Shown: in pieces, positions 57,187 through 64,000 of the stretch
How the letters are laid out: every line of letters begins with the position of its first letter
How positions within the stretch are numbered: position 1 is the first letter of the stretch
Origin: Actinoplanes sp. KI2
GTDB taxonomy: Bacteria; Actinomycetota; Actinomycetes; Mycobacteriales; Micromonosporaceae
Assembly (NCBI RefSeq): GCF_025630775.1
Contig: NZ_JAOSZE010000017.1
Coordinates: forward strand, 62,001 to 126,000
Length of the DNA: 64,000 nucleotides
Direction of reading: 5' to 3'
Position numbers and translations under genes: made by a program
The notes under the pieces: model-generated
The model's input: only the letters and a program-made list of their open reading frames with translations
What the model was told of the DNA's origin: nothing
Database searches by the model: none

Positions 57187-58137
57187 ATGGCGGCATCGAG
57201 CGAGGCGGTCTTAACCCAAGTCGGTGACTATCAAGTCCGCGTCTCCAACCCGGGGCGGATCTACTTCCCCGACCTCGGCCTGACCAAGCTCGACCTGGTC
57301 AACTACTACCTCGCGGTCGGCGACGGGATCGTCCGGGCGCTGCGCGAGCGCCCGTGCATGCTGCACCGTTTCCCGGACGGGCTGGCCGGCGAGAAGGTGC
57401 ACCAGAAACGGGTGCCGCACGGCGCGCCGCCGTGGCTGGAGACGGTCCGGGTGAAGTTCCCGCGGTACAACCGGCACGCCGACGAGCTGTGTGTCACCAA
57501 GCTCGCGGACGTGATCTGGGCGGTGCAGATGTCGACCGTCGAGTTCCACCCGTGGAACTCACGGCGGGCGAATACCGAGCAGCCCGACGAGTGGCGGATC
57601 GACCTCGATCCGATGCCGGACTGCCCGTTCGATCGGGTGCGCCGGGTCGCCGCGGTGGCCCGCGAGGTGCTCGACGAGCTGGGCATCACCGGCTACCCGA
57701 AGACGTCTGGCGGCCGTGGCCTGCACATCTACGTGCGCATCCGGCCGGACTGGCCGTTCGGCGAGGTGCGCCGGGCGGCGCTGGCCTTCGCCCGGGAGGT
57801 CGAGCGGCGCGCGCCGGACGACGTGACCACGACCTGGTGGCGCAAGGACCGCGACCCGGTGAAGCTGTTCGTCGACTACAACCAGAACGCCCGCGACCAC
57901 ACCATCGCCAGCGCGTACTCGGTGCGCGGCGTGCCGGCCGCGACCGTCTCCACCCCGATCGACTGGTCCGAGGTCGCCGACGTCGACCCGCGCGACTTCA
58001 CGATCAAGACGGTTCCGGACCGCTTCGCCCGGCTGGGGGACCTGCACGCCACCATCGACGACCGGGCGTTCTCGCTCGAGACTCTGCTGGAGTGGGCCGA
58101 CCGGGACGGTCTCGACCTCGCCGAGGAGGACGCCTGA
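57187..58137 (+). CDS. LigD-type NHEJ polymerase domain protein
   Basis: 316 residues. Archaeo-eukaryotic primase-type polymerase domain of LigD: WRIDLDPMP with catalytic D139 and D141, YPKTSGGRGLHIYV, and VKLFVDYNQNARDHTIASAY. The ligase and phosphoesterase domains of full LigD are absent and ku is not adjacent, so this is a stand-alone polymerase, common in actinobacteria with split systems. Leaderless-type start. Its last 20 codons are duplicated after the stop. Confidence 0.9.
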   Translation: MAASSEAVLTQVGDYQVRVSNPGRIYFPDLGLTKLDLVNYYLAVGDGIVRALRERPCMLHRFPDGLAGEKVHQKRVPHGAPPWLETVRVKFPRYNRHADELCVTKLADVIWAVQMSTVEFHPWNSRRANTEQPDEWRIDLDPMPDCPFDRVRRVAAVAREVLDELGITGYPKTSGGRGLHIYVRIRPDWPFGEVRRAALAFAREVERRAPDDVTTTWWRKDRDPVKLFVDYNQNARDHTIASAYSVRGVPAATVSTPIDWSEVADVDPRDFTIKTVPDRFARLGDLHATIDDRAFSLETLLEWADRDGLDLAEEDA

Positions 58138-58205
58138 GGGGCCGCGCTGGAGTGGGCCGACCGGGACGGCCTCGACCTCGCCGAGGAGGACGCCTGAGGG
58201 GCCGC
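58086..58205. repeat. 60-bp tandem duplication of the LigD-polymerase gene 3' end
   Basis: Copies 58086-58145 and 58146-58205 with one T/C difference. The unit equals 20 codons and includes the stop codon, so a second in-frame stop occurs at 58195-58197. The convergent gene's stop codon begins at the last base of the array (58205). Confidence 0.92.
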
Positions 58206-59416
58206 TATTTCCGGCGGAACGCGATCTCCGGGTTCAGCAGGCGCACCCAGTCGGGCCGCCAGTCCCGGCCGCGGGCGTCCATCTCCTCCTGGAGGTTGGT
58301 GCGCCACGGCCCGGAAACGCCGTCGTCGGCCCACCAGTCCGGCCACGAGTCGTACCGGCGCTCGATCATGATGCCGGACGCCGTGGTCTCCACCCGCAGG
58401 AACAGCCAGCGCCCGTAGCGCGGGTCGGCCTCGGCCCGGCGCAGCCGCCGGACCAGCTCGGTGAGCTCGTGCGACGGCCGGTACCGATCCCCGCCGTCCC
58501 GGCCGGTCGGCGGGTGCTCGCCCGGCTGCACGCTCGTGCTCGACGCGTCCGCGTACGCCAGGACGGTGCAGCGCGCGTCCCGGCCCGGCGCCCGCTCCCG
58601 CATCCAGCCGGCCAGCGCGTCCAGTTCGCCGGTGGCCGGCGGCGCGGGCCGGCGCAGCTCCTCGGCCTCGCGCATGGCGCCCCACACCAGCCGGTCGTGC
58701 TCGCCCTGGCTGAGCCGGCGCACCCGGCGCATCGGCGGGCGCTCGCCCGGCGCTATCCGCGGCGGCCGGGTGCCGGCGGTGATGCCGCCCCGCCCGGCCG
58801 CGAACAGCGCGGTCCGCAGGTCGAGCTCCGGCTCGATCAACCGGCCCAGCAGCCGCTCGAACGCGCCGGCGTCGACCTCGCCGCGCACCGCCGCCGCGAG
58901 CAGCCGCTCGGATGCGTTCCGCACGTCGTCGCGCTCGGCCGGGGTGGGCAGCTCGTGCTGCCCCCACTCCTCGACGATCTCGGCGAGCTCGCGCAACGTG
59001 TTCTCGTGGCTGAGCACCGCGCCGACGTTGTCGGCCAGCCCGTCGCCGACACCGGCCCGGTAGCGGACCCGGGACCAGCGCCCCTCGGCGTGCCAGACCA
59101 CGAAGCCGAGCCGGTCGGCCTCGGCGAGCGGGACCAGATCGTCCCAGGGCAGCCAGTCCGGCGCGCCGGTGAGCAGATCGAGCGGCGGATCGGCCTCCGC
59201 GGTGGAGCTGTGATCCCGGTCATACCCGTACAGGACGGCCCGGGCGCCGTCGACCAGAGCCAGCCGCGCCCATGAGCCGCCGTGGTCGTCGTGGTGCGCG
59301 CCCCGCTCGTCGACGTACCAGACGTCGGCGTAGCCGATACCGGTCAGCGTGGCGGCGAGCGTCGCCCACCTGGTCCACAGCAACCCGGGCGCGGGGAGGT
59401 CCACGTCGGTCAGCAT
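58205..59416 (-). CDS. Hypothetical protein (actinobacterial, 403 aa)
   Basis: 403 residues, acidic, no signal peptide or membrane helix. The N-terminal half has Trp-rich patches (DVWYVDERGAHHDDHGGSWA, WLPWDDLVPLAEADRLGFVV), a central helical part (RELAEIVEEWGQHELPTPAE), and a C-terminal YDSWPDWWADDG that resembles small antitoxin- or immunity-like proteins. Start ATG has CACAGT 6 nt upstream (leaderless type). Function unknown. Confidence 0.65.
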   Translation of the reverse strand: MLTDVDLPAPGLLWTRWATLAATLTGIGYADVWYVDERGAHHDDHGGSWARLALVDGARAVLYGYDRDHSSTAEADPPLDLLTGAPDWLPWDDLVPLAEADRLGFVVWHAEGRWSRVRYRAGVGDGLADNVGAVLSHENTLRELAEIVEEWGQHELPTPAERDDVRNASERLLAAAVRGEVDAGAFERLLGRLIEPELDLRTALFAAGRGGITAGTRPPRIAPGERPPMRRVRRLSQGEHDRLVWGAMREAEELRRPAPPATGELDALAGWMRERAPGRDARCTVLAYADASSTSVQPGEHPPTGRDGGDRYRPSHELTELVRRLRRAEADPRYGRWLFLRVETTASGIMIERRYDSWPDWWADDGVSGPWRTNLQEEMDARGRDWRPDWVRLLNPEIAFRRK

Positions 59417-59578
59417 CCGTCCACTGTGCCAAAGGTTTCGCCCCCGATGTCACCCCCTCGGTGGGTTGCTTACCCGTTGCGAACGGTTGCACCCCGGTAG
59501 CTTCCGGCCCGAATCGGTAAGCCCGAGGGCGGTCCCGGCGATGGGACATCCGGCCCTGCAGTCGACCGGAATCGGATC

Positions 59579-60283
59579 ATGCTTACCCACACCCTCGGCT
59601 GCCTCGGCGCCGCGCTGTCCATGACCCTGCCCTGGCCCCAGGTCCTCAAGGCCTGCGTACAGCGGCGCACGAGCGGCCTTTCGGCCACCGGGAGCGCCCT
59701 CGGAGCGGCATTGCCGATCGGCTGGATCACCTACGGCTGGCTGAGCGGCGTGCACCTGCAGATCGTGACGAACGTGGTGACCGGCACGGCGGGTCTGGCG
59801 ATCATGGTGGCGTTGCTGGCGACTCAGCCGTCGATGCGCTCCGGCCGCACGTTGCGCCTGACTGCCGCCGCCGCGGCGCTGGTGGTCGCGCCGGTCCTGC
59901 TGAGCGGTCTGGCGACAGCCGTTCCGGGGGTACGCCCGAGCCATGTCGCGTCGCTGCTGGGGCTGGTGCTGGCCGGAGTGTCGGTGATCGCCGCGGTCCC
60001 GCAGCCGCTCTCCCTGCTGCGCAACCCACGCCAGGAGTTGTCCGGCCTGTCGCCGGCGCGCTGGTGGATGACGGTCGGCGCGACCGTCTCCTGGTTGCTC
60101 TACGGCCTGGGCACCGGGCAGCCCGCGGTCTGGGCCTCGGCGACCGTCGGCCTGGTCAGCGCCCTGATCGTCTGCACCGTCCTGCACCTGCGCCGCGAGC
60201 GGTCGTCGGTGGCCATCGCGGCCGGCGCCCCCCGCTGGCGCGACTCGGTCACCACCCGCCCGATCGCCATGGCCGGCCTCTGA
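59579..60283 (+). CDS. PQ-loop / SWEET-like membrane protein with two three-helix repeats
   Basis: 234 residues with about seven membrane helices. Each half carries a PQ-loop: LPWPQVLKACVQRRTSGLS followed by a PIGWITYGW helix, and AVPQPLSLLRNPRQELSGLS followed by SWLLYGL. This matches two SemiSWEET/PQ-loop bundles joined by a linker helix, the layout of eukaryotic SWEETs. Most bacterial SemiSWEETs are about 90 residues with one bundle. Sugar or amino-acid transport is possible. ATG 59579; no clear ribosome site. Confidence 0.65.
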   Translation: MLTHTLGCLGAALSMTLPWPQVLKACVQRRTSGLSATGSALGAALPIGWITYGWLSGVHLQIVTNVVTGTAGLAIMVALLATQPSMRSGRTLRLTAAAAALVVAPVLLSGLATAVPGVRPSHVASLLGLVLAGVSVIAAVPQPLSLLRNPRQELSGLSPARWWMTVGATVSWLLYGLGTGQPAVWASATVGLVSALIVCTVLHLRRERSSVAIAAGAPRWRDSVTTRPIAMAGL

Positions 60284-60406
60284 GGCGGTCCGCCCGGCGG
60301 AACTCGTTTGGGCGAAGGTGAACTTTTCCCGAGACCTCTCGACCCGCCGCGCGTCAGACCCTAGCCTTTACGCCCGGGAAACCTGCGGGTAACGGAAGGT
60401 GAATCG

Positions 60407-61279
60407 ATGGCGACCAGGCAGGTCGAGGTCACCGTCAATACGGATGGCGCCGTCGTCATCCGGCCGCACGGCCGCGTCGACGCCGGCGTCACCGTGGAGT
60501 TGCGCCATGCGCTGGTGGAGGTCATCCGGCACACCCGCCCGCCGCGCCTGATCCTCGACCTCGCCGACGTCGAGGAGCTCGATCCGCTGAACCTCGGCGT
60601 GCTGGCCGCGGCCTGCCTGCTCGGGGACGATCAGCGGGTGGCGGTGTTCGTCGATCACTGCTCGACCGCGCTCGCCGACGAGCTGATCGCGGCCGGGGTG
60701 TCCCGGCTCCGGCTGCGGCACGTGCACGGTCCGTCGCTCGTGCGGGATGCGCGACGCCTGGCCCAGCTGCTGCTCGCCGGGCTGCCGGAGCGATGGCGGC
60801 ACACGGTCGGCGTGGCCACGCGGGCCGAGGGGATCGTCGACACGCTGCCGGCCGAGGCGGATGCGGGCGCGCTGGTCGCGGCGGCCTGGCTGCACGACAT
60901 CGGCTACGCCCCGCAGGTGCGCGACACCGGCTTCCATCCGCTGGACGGCGGGCTGCACCTGCGCGGCATCGGCTGGCCGGATCGCGTCGCGTGCCTGGTC
61001 GCCCATCACTCCGAGGCGATGTGCATCGCGGAGGTCTGGGGGCTGGCCGACCGGCTCGCCGAGTTTCCGCGCGAGGACACCGCGGTCGCCGACGCGCTGA
61101 CCTACGCCGATCAGACGGTCGGCCCGAACGGGCGCGTGATGGAGCTGGACGAGCGGCTGGCCGACATGCTGCGGCGGCACGGCCCGGAGTCGCCCAACGC
61201 CAAGGCGCATCCGGGCCGCGCGCCGCGGCTGCGGGAGGCCGTGCGCCGCGTCGAGTCACGTCAGTGCACGGCCGCCTGA
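60407..61279 (+). CDS. STAS-HD domain fusion protein
   Basis: 290 residues. Residues 1-100 look like a STAS (anti-sigma-antagonist-like) domain: VEVTVNTDGAVVIRPHGRVD and ILDLADVEELDPLNLGVLAA. The usual phosphorylated Ser of the DSSG-type motif is replaced by Pro-Leu. Residues 120-230 form an HD domain: WRHTVGVATRA, AAWLHDIGYAP, CLVAHHSEA. HD proteins hydrolyse phosphates, often of nucleotides. GGAAGG precedes the ATG. The 3' end is repeated in a 41-bp array. Confidence 0.72.
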   Translation: MATRQVEVTVNTDGAVVIRPHGRVDAGVTVELRHALVEVIRHTRPPRLILDLADVEELDPLNLGVLAAACLLGDDQRVAVFVDHCSTALADELIAAGVSRLRLRHVHGPSLVRDARRLAQLLLAGLPERWRHTVGVATRAEGIVDTLPAEADAGALVAAAWLHDIGYAPQVRDTGFHPLDGGLHLRGIGWPDRVACLVAHHSEAMCIAEVWGLADRLAEFPREDTAVADALTYADQTVGPNGRVMELDERLADMLRRHGPESPNAKAHPGRAPRLREAVRRVESRQCTAA

Positions 61280-61410
61280 CCTGTCAGCGCGGGCAGTCAC
61301 GGCAACGCACGGCCGCCTGACCGGTCAACGCGGGCAGTCACGGCAACGCACGGCCGCCTGACCGGTCAACGCGGGCAGTCACGGCAACGCACGGCCGCCT
61401 GACCCGTCAG
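61266..61410. repeat. 41-bp tandem repeat, three full copies plus partial, at convergent gene ends
   Basis: Units start at 61266, 61307, 61348 and 61389 (last is partial). Each has GCACGGCCGCCTGACC and most hold the palindrome TGACCGGTCA. The first copy contains the STAS-HD stop (61277-61279); the last contains the lysozyme stop (61407-61409). Confidence 0.9.
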
Positions 61411-62126
61411 CAGGAGCCGTTGCAGGCCAGCACCTTGAGGCGGTCGAGGGCGCCGTGCCACTGGTTGGAGTCGCCGGCGAACGGGCCGGAGGACGAGTAC
61501 TGCCAGAACGACCAGGTCGGGGCCCCGGCCGGCAGCGTCCCCGGCGCGCTCGCGTAGCGGGCCAGCCACAGCGGCGAGTTCGCCCAGAAGCCGGTGTAGT
61601 TGCCGGTGCAGGAGATCCACCAGTCGGTGGTGGTGTAGATGACCGCCCAGCGACCGGTGCGGTCGTGGTAGCGGGTCAGGAACGCCGAGATCCATGAGCG
61701 CATGCTCGCCTGGGACAGGCCGTAGCAGGTGGCGCCGTACGGGTTGTATTCGATGTCCAGCGCGCCGGGCAGCGTCTTGCCGTCGGCCGACCAGCCGCCG
61801 CCGTGCGCGATGAAGTAGTCGGCCTGGGCCGAGGCGCTCGCGCCGTTCGGGATCGCGAAGTGGTACGCCCCGCGGATCATCCCGACGTTGTACGAGCCGT
61901 TGTACTGCTGGGCGAAGTACGAGTTGGTGTAGTAATTGCCCTCGGTCGCCTTGATGTAGGCGAACCGTGAGCCGGCGCTCCACTGTGCCGCCCAGTTGAC
62001 GTTGCCCTGGTAGCTGGAGACGTCCTGCCCGTATGTGACGGTGGCGGCCTCGGCGGGGGAGGCGATCGCCAGTCCCGCAATCAGGGCCGCCACGACGACA
62101 AGAACGCGTTTTGCACGGTATGTCAC
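61407..62126 (-). CDS. Secreted GH25 lysozyme
   Basis: 239 residues. Signal peptide (VLVVVAALIAGLAIASPAEA, then A-TVTY), GH25 catalytic residues in GQDVSSYQG and the DxE motif GALDIEYNPYG, plus FAYIKATEGN and GAYHFAIP. Cleaves the glycan of peptidoglycan. GTG 62126 has GGAGG 7 nt upstream, so the TTG two codons earlier is rejected. No cell-wall-binding repeat. Confidence 0.92.
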   Translation of the reverse strand: MTYRAKRVLVVVAALIAGLAIASPAEAATVTYGQDVSSYQGNVNWAAQWSAGSRFAYIKATEGNYYTNSYFAQQYNGSYNVGMIRGAYHFAIPNGASASAQADYFIAHGGGWSADGKTLPGALDIEYNPYGATCYGLSQASMRSWISAFLTRYHDRTGRWAVIYTTTDWWISCTGNYTGFWANSPLWLARYASAPGTLPAGAPTWSFWQYSSSGPFAGDSNQWHGALDRLKVLACNGSC

Positions 62127-62184
62127 GACCAAACCTCCGTTAAGGAAAGAGTCCGGTCGATTTATTCATAGAGATGTGTAGATA

Positions 62185-62310
62185 TCAAGTGTTGTGGCGG
62201 AACCCGCCGTCGGTGGGTTTCCAGTCGGCGCTGTCGCGCGAGTCCACGACCTTGCCGGCCATCGATGCGAGGGTGATGAGCAGGAAGAAGACCAAAATTC
62301 CGAATGCCAT
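62185..62310 (-). CDS. Small single-pass membrane protein (41 aa)
   Basis: Sequence begins MAFGILVFFLLITLASMAG and continues KVVDSRDSADWKPTD. One membrane helix and a short cytoplasmic tail with the pattern VVDSRD-x2-DW-x-PTD, which I recall from small actinobacterial proteins. It is divergent from the GlxA-type regulator and lies upstream of the lysozyme. Function unknown. Confidence 0.55.
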   Translation of the reverse strand: MAFGILVFFLLITLASMAGKVVDSRDSADWKPTDGGFRHNT

Positions 62311-62403
62311 GACGGCAAGTCTTCGCTCTCTGCTCCACGGGCGACAGTGGCAGAGATGCCATACACCTTCAAAATCCTGCCAACCGGCGGTAGGCTGCGT
62401 CAC

Positions 62404-63363
62404 ATGCTCCGCAACGTGGCCGTGATCGCCCTCCCCGAGGTGGCGGTCTTCGAGCTGGGCGTGCTCTGCGAGCTGTTCGGCTACGACCGCAGCGACGAGG
62501 GCCTGCCCGGCTACGACTTCGCCGTCTGCTCGCGCGACGGGCGCCCGGTGCCCACCCATGCCGGCTTCGATCTCAGCGTCAAGCACGACCTGTCCCGGGT
62601 GGAGGCGGCCGACCTGGTCGCCGTCGCGCCGTATCACTACCACCACGGCTACGCGGTGGACCCCGAGGTCAGCGACGCGCTGCGCCGGGCGCACGAGCGG
62701 GGCGCCTGGGTGATGAGCGTGTGTACCGGCGCGTTCGCGCTGGGCGAGGCCGGCCTGCTCGACGGCCGCCGCTGCACCACGCACTGGCTGCATACCGACG
62801 AGCTCGCGCTGCGGCACCCGGCCGCCAAGGTCGACCCGGATGTGCTCTACGTCCAGGACGGCAAGATCCTGACCAGCGCGGGCACGGCCGCGAGCGTGGA
62901 TGCCGGGCTCCATCTCGTACGCCAGGAGCACGGCACCGCAATCGCCACCGCCCTCGCCCGGCGGATGGTCGTGCCGCCGCACCGCGACGGCGGTCAGGCG
63001 CAGTTCATCGAGACCCCGCTGCAGTCGCTGCAGTGCGAGACCCTGCAGCCGGTGCTCACCCAGGTGCTCGGCACGCTGGACCGGCCGCACAGCGTCGACA
63101 CGATGGCCGAGCTGGCGCACATGGCGCCGCGCACCTTCGCCCGCAAGTTCCGCAACGAGACCGGTGCGACCCCGCACGACTGGCTCACCCACCAGCGGCT
63201 GCTGCTGGCCCGCCGGCTGCTCGAGGACTCCGACCTCGGCGTGGACACGATCGCCGAGCGGGCCGGCTTCGGCAGCGCGGCCACCCTGCGGCACCACTTC
63301 GCCCAGCGGCTGAGTACCACCCCACAGGCGTACCGCGGAACGTTCCGGTCACACTCGGTGTGA
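62404..63363 (+). CDS. GlxA-family AraC-type transcriptional regulator
   Basis: 319 residues. N-terminal DJ-1/PfpI-like domain (VAVIALPEVAVFELGVLCEL, VCTGAFALGEAGLL with the Cys at the nucleophile elbow) and C-terminal AraC HTH pair (VDTMAELAHMAPRTFARKFR, VDTIAERAGFGSAATLRHHF). ATG 62404 has TAGGCT 7 nt upstream, close to the leaderless pattern; the ATG at 62356 would add 16 residues not typical of the family. Inducer unknown. Confidence 0.9.
   Translation: MLRNVAVIALPEVAVFELGVLCELFGYDRSDEGLPGYDFAVCSRDGRPVPTHAGFDLSVKHDLSRVEAADLVAVAPYHYHHGYAVDPEVSDALRRAHERGAWVMSVCTGAFALGEAGLLDGRRCTTHWLHTDELALRHPAAKVDPDVLYVQDGKILTSAGTAASVDAGLHLVRQEHGTAIATALARRMVVPPHRDGGQAQFIETPLQSLQCETLQPVLTQVLGTLDRPHSVDTMAELAHMAPRTFARKFRNETGATPHDWLTHQRLLLARRLLEDSDLGVDTIAERAGFGSAATLRHHFAQRLSTTPQAYRGTFRSHSV
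63349..63363. promoter_or_regulatory. Palindrome TCACAC-TCG-GTGTGA before zwf
   Basis: Perfect 6-bp arms, overlapping the stop codon of the GlxA-type gene and centred 38 nt before the zwf ATG. Could be an operator. Confidence 0.35.
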
Positions 63364-63393
63364 GCTGCCCCGGCCGGGGGGAAACTGGCGGGC

Positions 63394-64000
63394 ATGACCG
63401 TGTTCGTGCTCTTCGGCGCCACCGGCGATCTGGCTGCCAGGTTGGTGCTGCCGGCGTTCTGGACCCTCGCGAACGAGGGACTGCTCCCCTCCGACTGGAT
63501 CCTGGTCGGCAACGGCCGGGGCGACGTCTCTCATGAAAACTTCCGAGCGCACGTACGGGACGTCGTCGGGCCGCCGAAGAACGGGTCCTGGGACGACTTC
63601 GCGAAGCGGCTGCGGTTCGCCGGCGGCGGCTTCGACTCCGAGTCGCCCGGCAGCCTGCTCGACGTGATCGAGGAGGCCCGCCAGGAGGTCGGCCGGGACG
63701 CGCAGCTGGTGCACTACCTGGCGATCCCGCCGGTGGCGTTCCCCGAGATCACCAAGGCGCTCGGCGTGCACGGGCTGGCCAAGGGGGCCCGGGTGGTCTA
63801 CGAGAAACCGTTCGGCACGTCGCCGTCGAGCTTTCGCACCCTCAGCCGGCAGGTGCACGCGGTGCTGGACGAGTCGCAGGTGTACCGGATCGATCACTTC
63901 CTGGGCAAGGAGGCGACCCAGCAGCTGCACGCGATGCGCTTCGCGAACCAGGCGTTCGCCGCGATCTGGAGCCGCGAGCACGTGGAGAGCGTGCAGATCG
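63394..64000 (+). CDS. zwf: Glucose-6-phosphate dehydrogenase, N-terminal part, cut by window edge
   Basis: 202 codons visible. NADP-binding LFGATGDLAARLVLPAFW, VVYEKPFGTSPSSF (EKPFG motif) and the active-site QVYRIDHFLGKEATQQL (RIDHYLGK-type) identify the first enzyme of the pentose phosphate pathway. ATG 63394 is preceded by GAAACT 7 nt upstream. The C-terminal half lies outside the window. Confidence 0.93.
   Translation, partial: MTVFVLFGATGDLAARLVLPAFWTLANEGLLPSDWILVGNGRGDVSHENFRAHVRDVVGPPKNGSWDDFAKRLRFAGGGFDSESPGSLLDVIEEARQEVGRDAQLVHYLAIPPVAFPEITKALGVHGLAKGARVVYEKPFGTSPSSFRTLSRQVHAVLDESQVYRIDHFLGKEATQQLHAMRFANQAFAAIWSREHVESVQI

Overview
The window is chromosomal DNA of a very high-GC actinomycete. 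Gene content (Lsr2, several ECF sigma/anti-sigma pairs, secreted cellulase and xylanase with CBM2 domains, BsaP next to biotin synthase, solo LigD-type polymerase, HhH-GPD AlkA) and codon usage fit Micromonosporaceae, with an Actinoplanes-like organism as the best guess; this is inference from content, not from a phylogenetic marker. No prophage, insertion sequence, integrase or CRISPR array is visible. Both edges cut a gene: bioF on the left and zwf on the right.

Layout. 1-1.6 kb: biotin genes (bioF divergent from bioB-bsaP). 1.6-4.4 kb: two ACT-domain proteins, a cysteine-rich 39-aa protein coupled to a RibD-like reductase. 4.5-6.1 kb: ECF sigma with a membrane partner. 6.2-12.6 kb: an overlapping operon of HerA-like ATPase, SbcD (Mre11), SbcC (Rad50) and a protein carrying NurA motifs, preceded by a cluster of DnaA-box-like sites. 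This is a bacterial version of the archaeal HerA-NurA-Mre11-Rad50 DNA-end resection module and the most interesting block here. 12.9-17.3 kb: ECF sigma, zinc anti-sigma, lipoprotein and two secreted proteins. 17.5-26.3 kb: AlkA, CNNM/CorC-type membrane protein, ROK kinase, methyltransferase, large GGDEF-EAL protein, acid phosphatase, SDR, Lsr2. 26.5-28.2 kb: GH12-CBM2 cellulase under a CebR-type operator, then a tandem-repeat field and a long near-perfect hairpin. 28.2-37.6 kb: oxidative catabolism genes (GMC oxidoreductase, zinc ADH, GAF-LuxR regulator, two acyl-CoA ligases, intradiol dioxygenase). 37.7-38.65 kb: a 49-aa gene with its own promoter and terminator, then a compact array of four tRNAs plus one tRNA-like element. 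38.7-42.7 kb: two hypotheticals, a fatty-acid desaturase divergent from a DesKR-like two-component system. 42.7-47.7 kb: LacI regulator, GH11-CBM2 xylanase, DUF6282 hydrolase divergent from an ABC importer without a binding protein. 47.8-53.3 kb: SigE-type sigma pair, DUF1697, class I aldolase, beta-propeller, membrane alpha/beta-hydrolase. 53.5-64 kb: diguanylate cyclase, acyl-CoA dehydrogenase, LigD polymerase, a 7-TM PQ-loop/SWEET-like protein, a STAS-HD fusion, GH25 lysozyme, GlxA-type regulator, zwf.

Three genome-style signals run through the window. First, many genes show a -10-like hexamer exactly 6 nt before an ATG/GTG start and no Shine-Dalgarno, the signature of leaderless transcripts. 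Second, about half of the convergent gene junctions carry tandem duplications of a gene 3' end or of the sequence beside it, in two cases enclosing stop codons of both genes. Third, palindromes sit about 43 nt upstream of leaderless starts for both acyl-CoA ligases (shared sequence ACCCCCGRACRGGGGT) and for the sensor kinase, as expected for LuxR-type class II activation.
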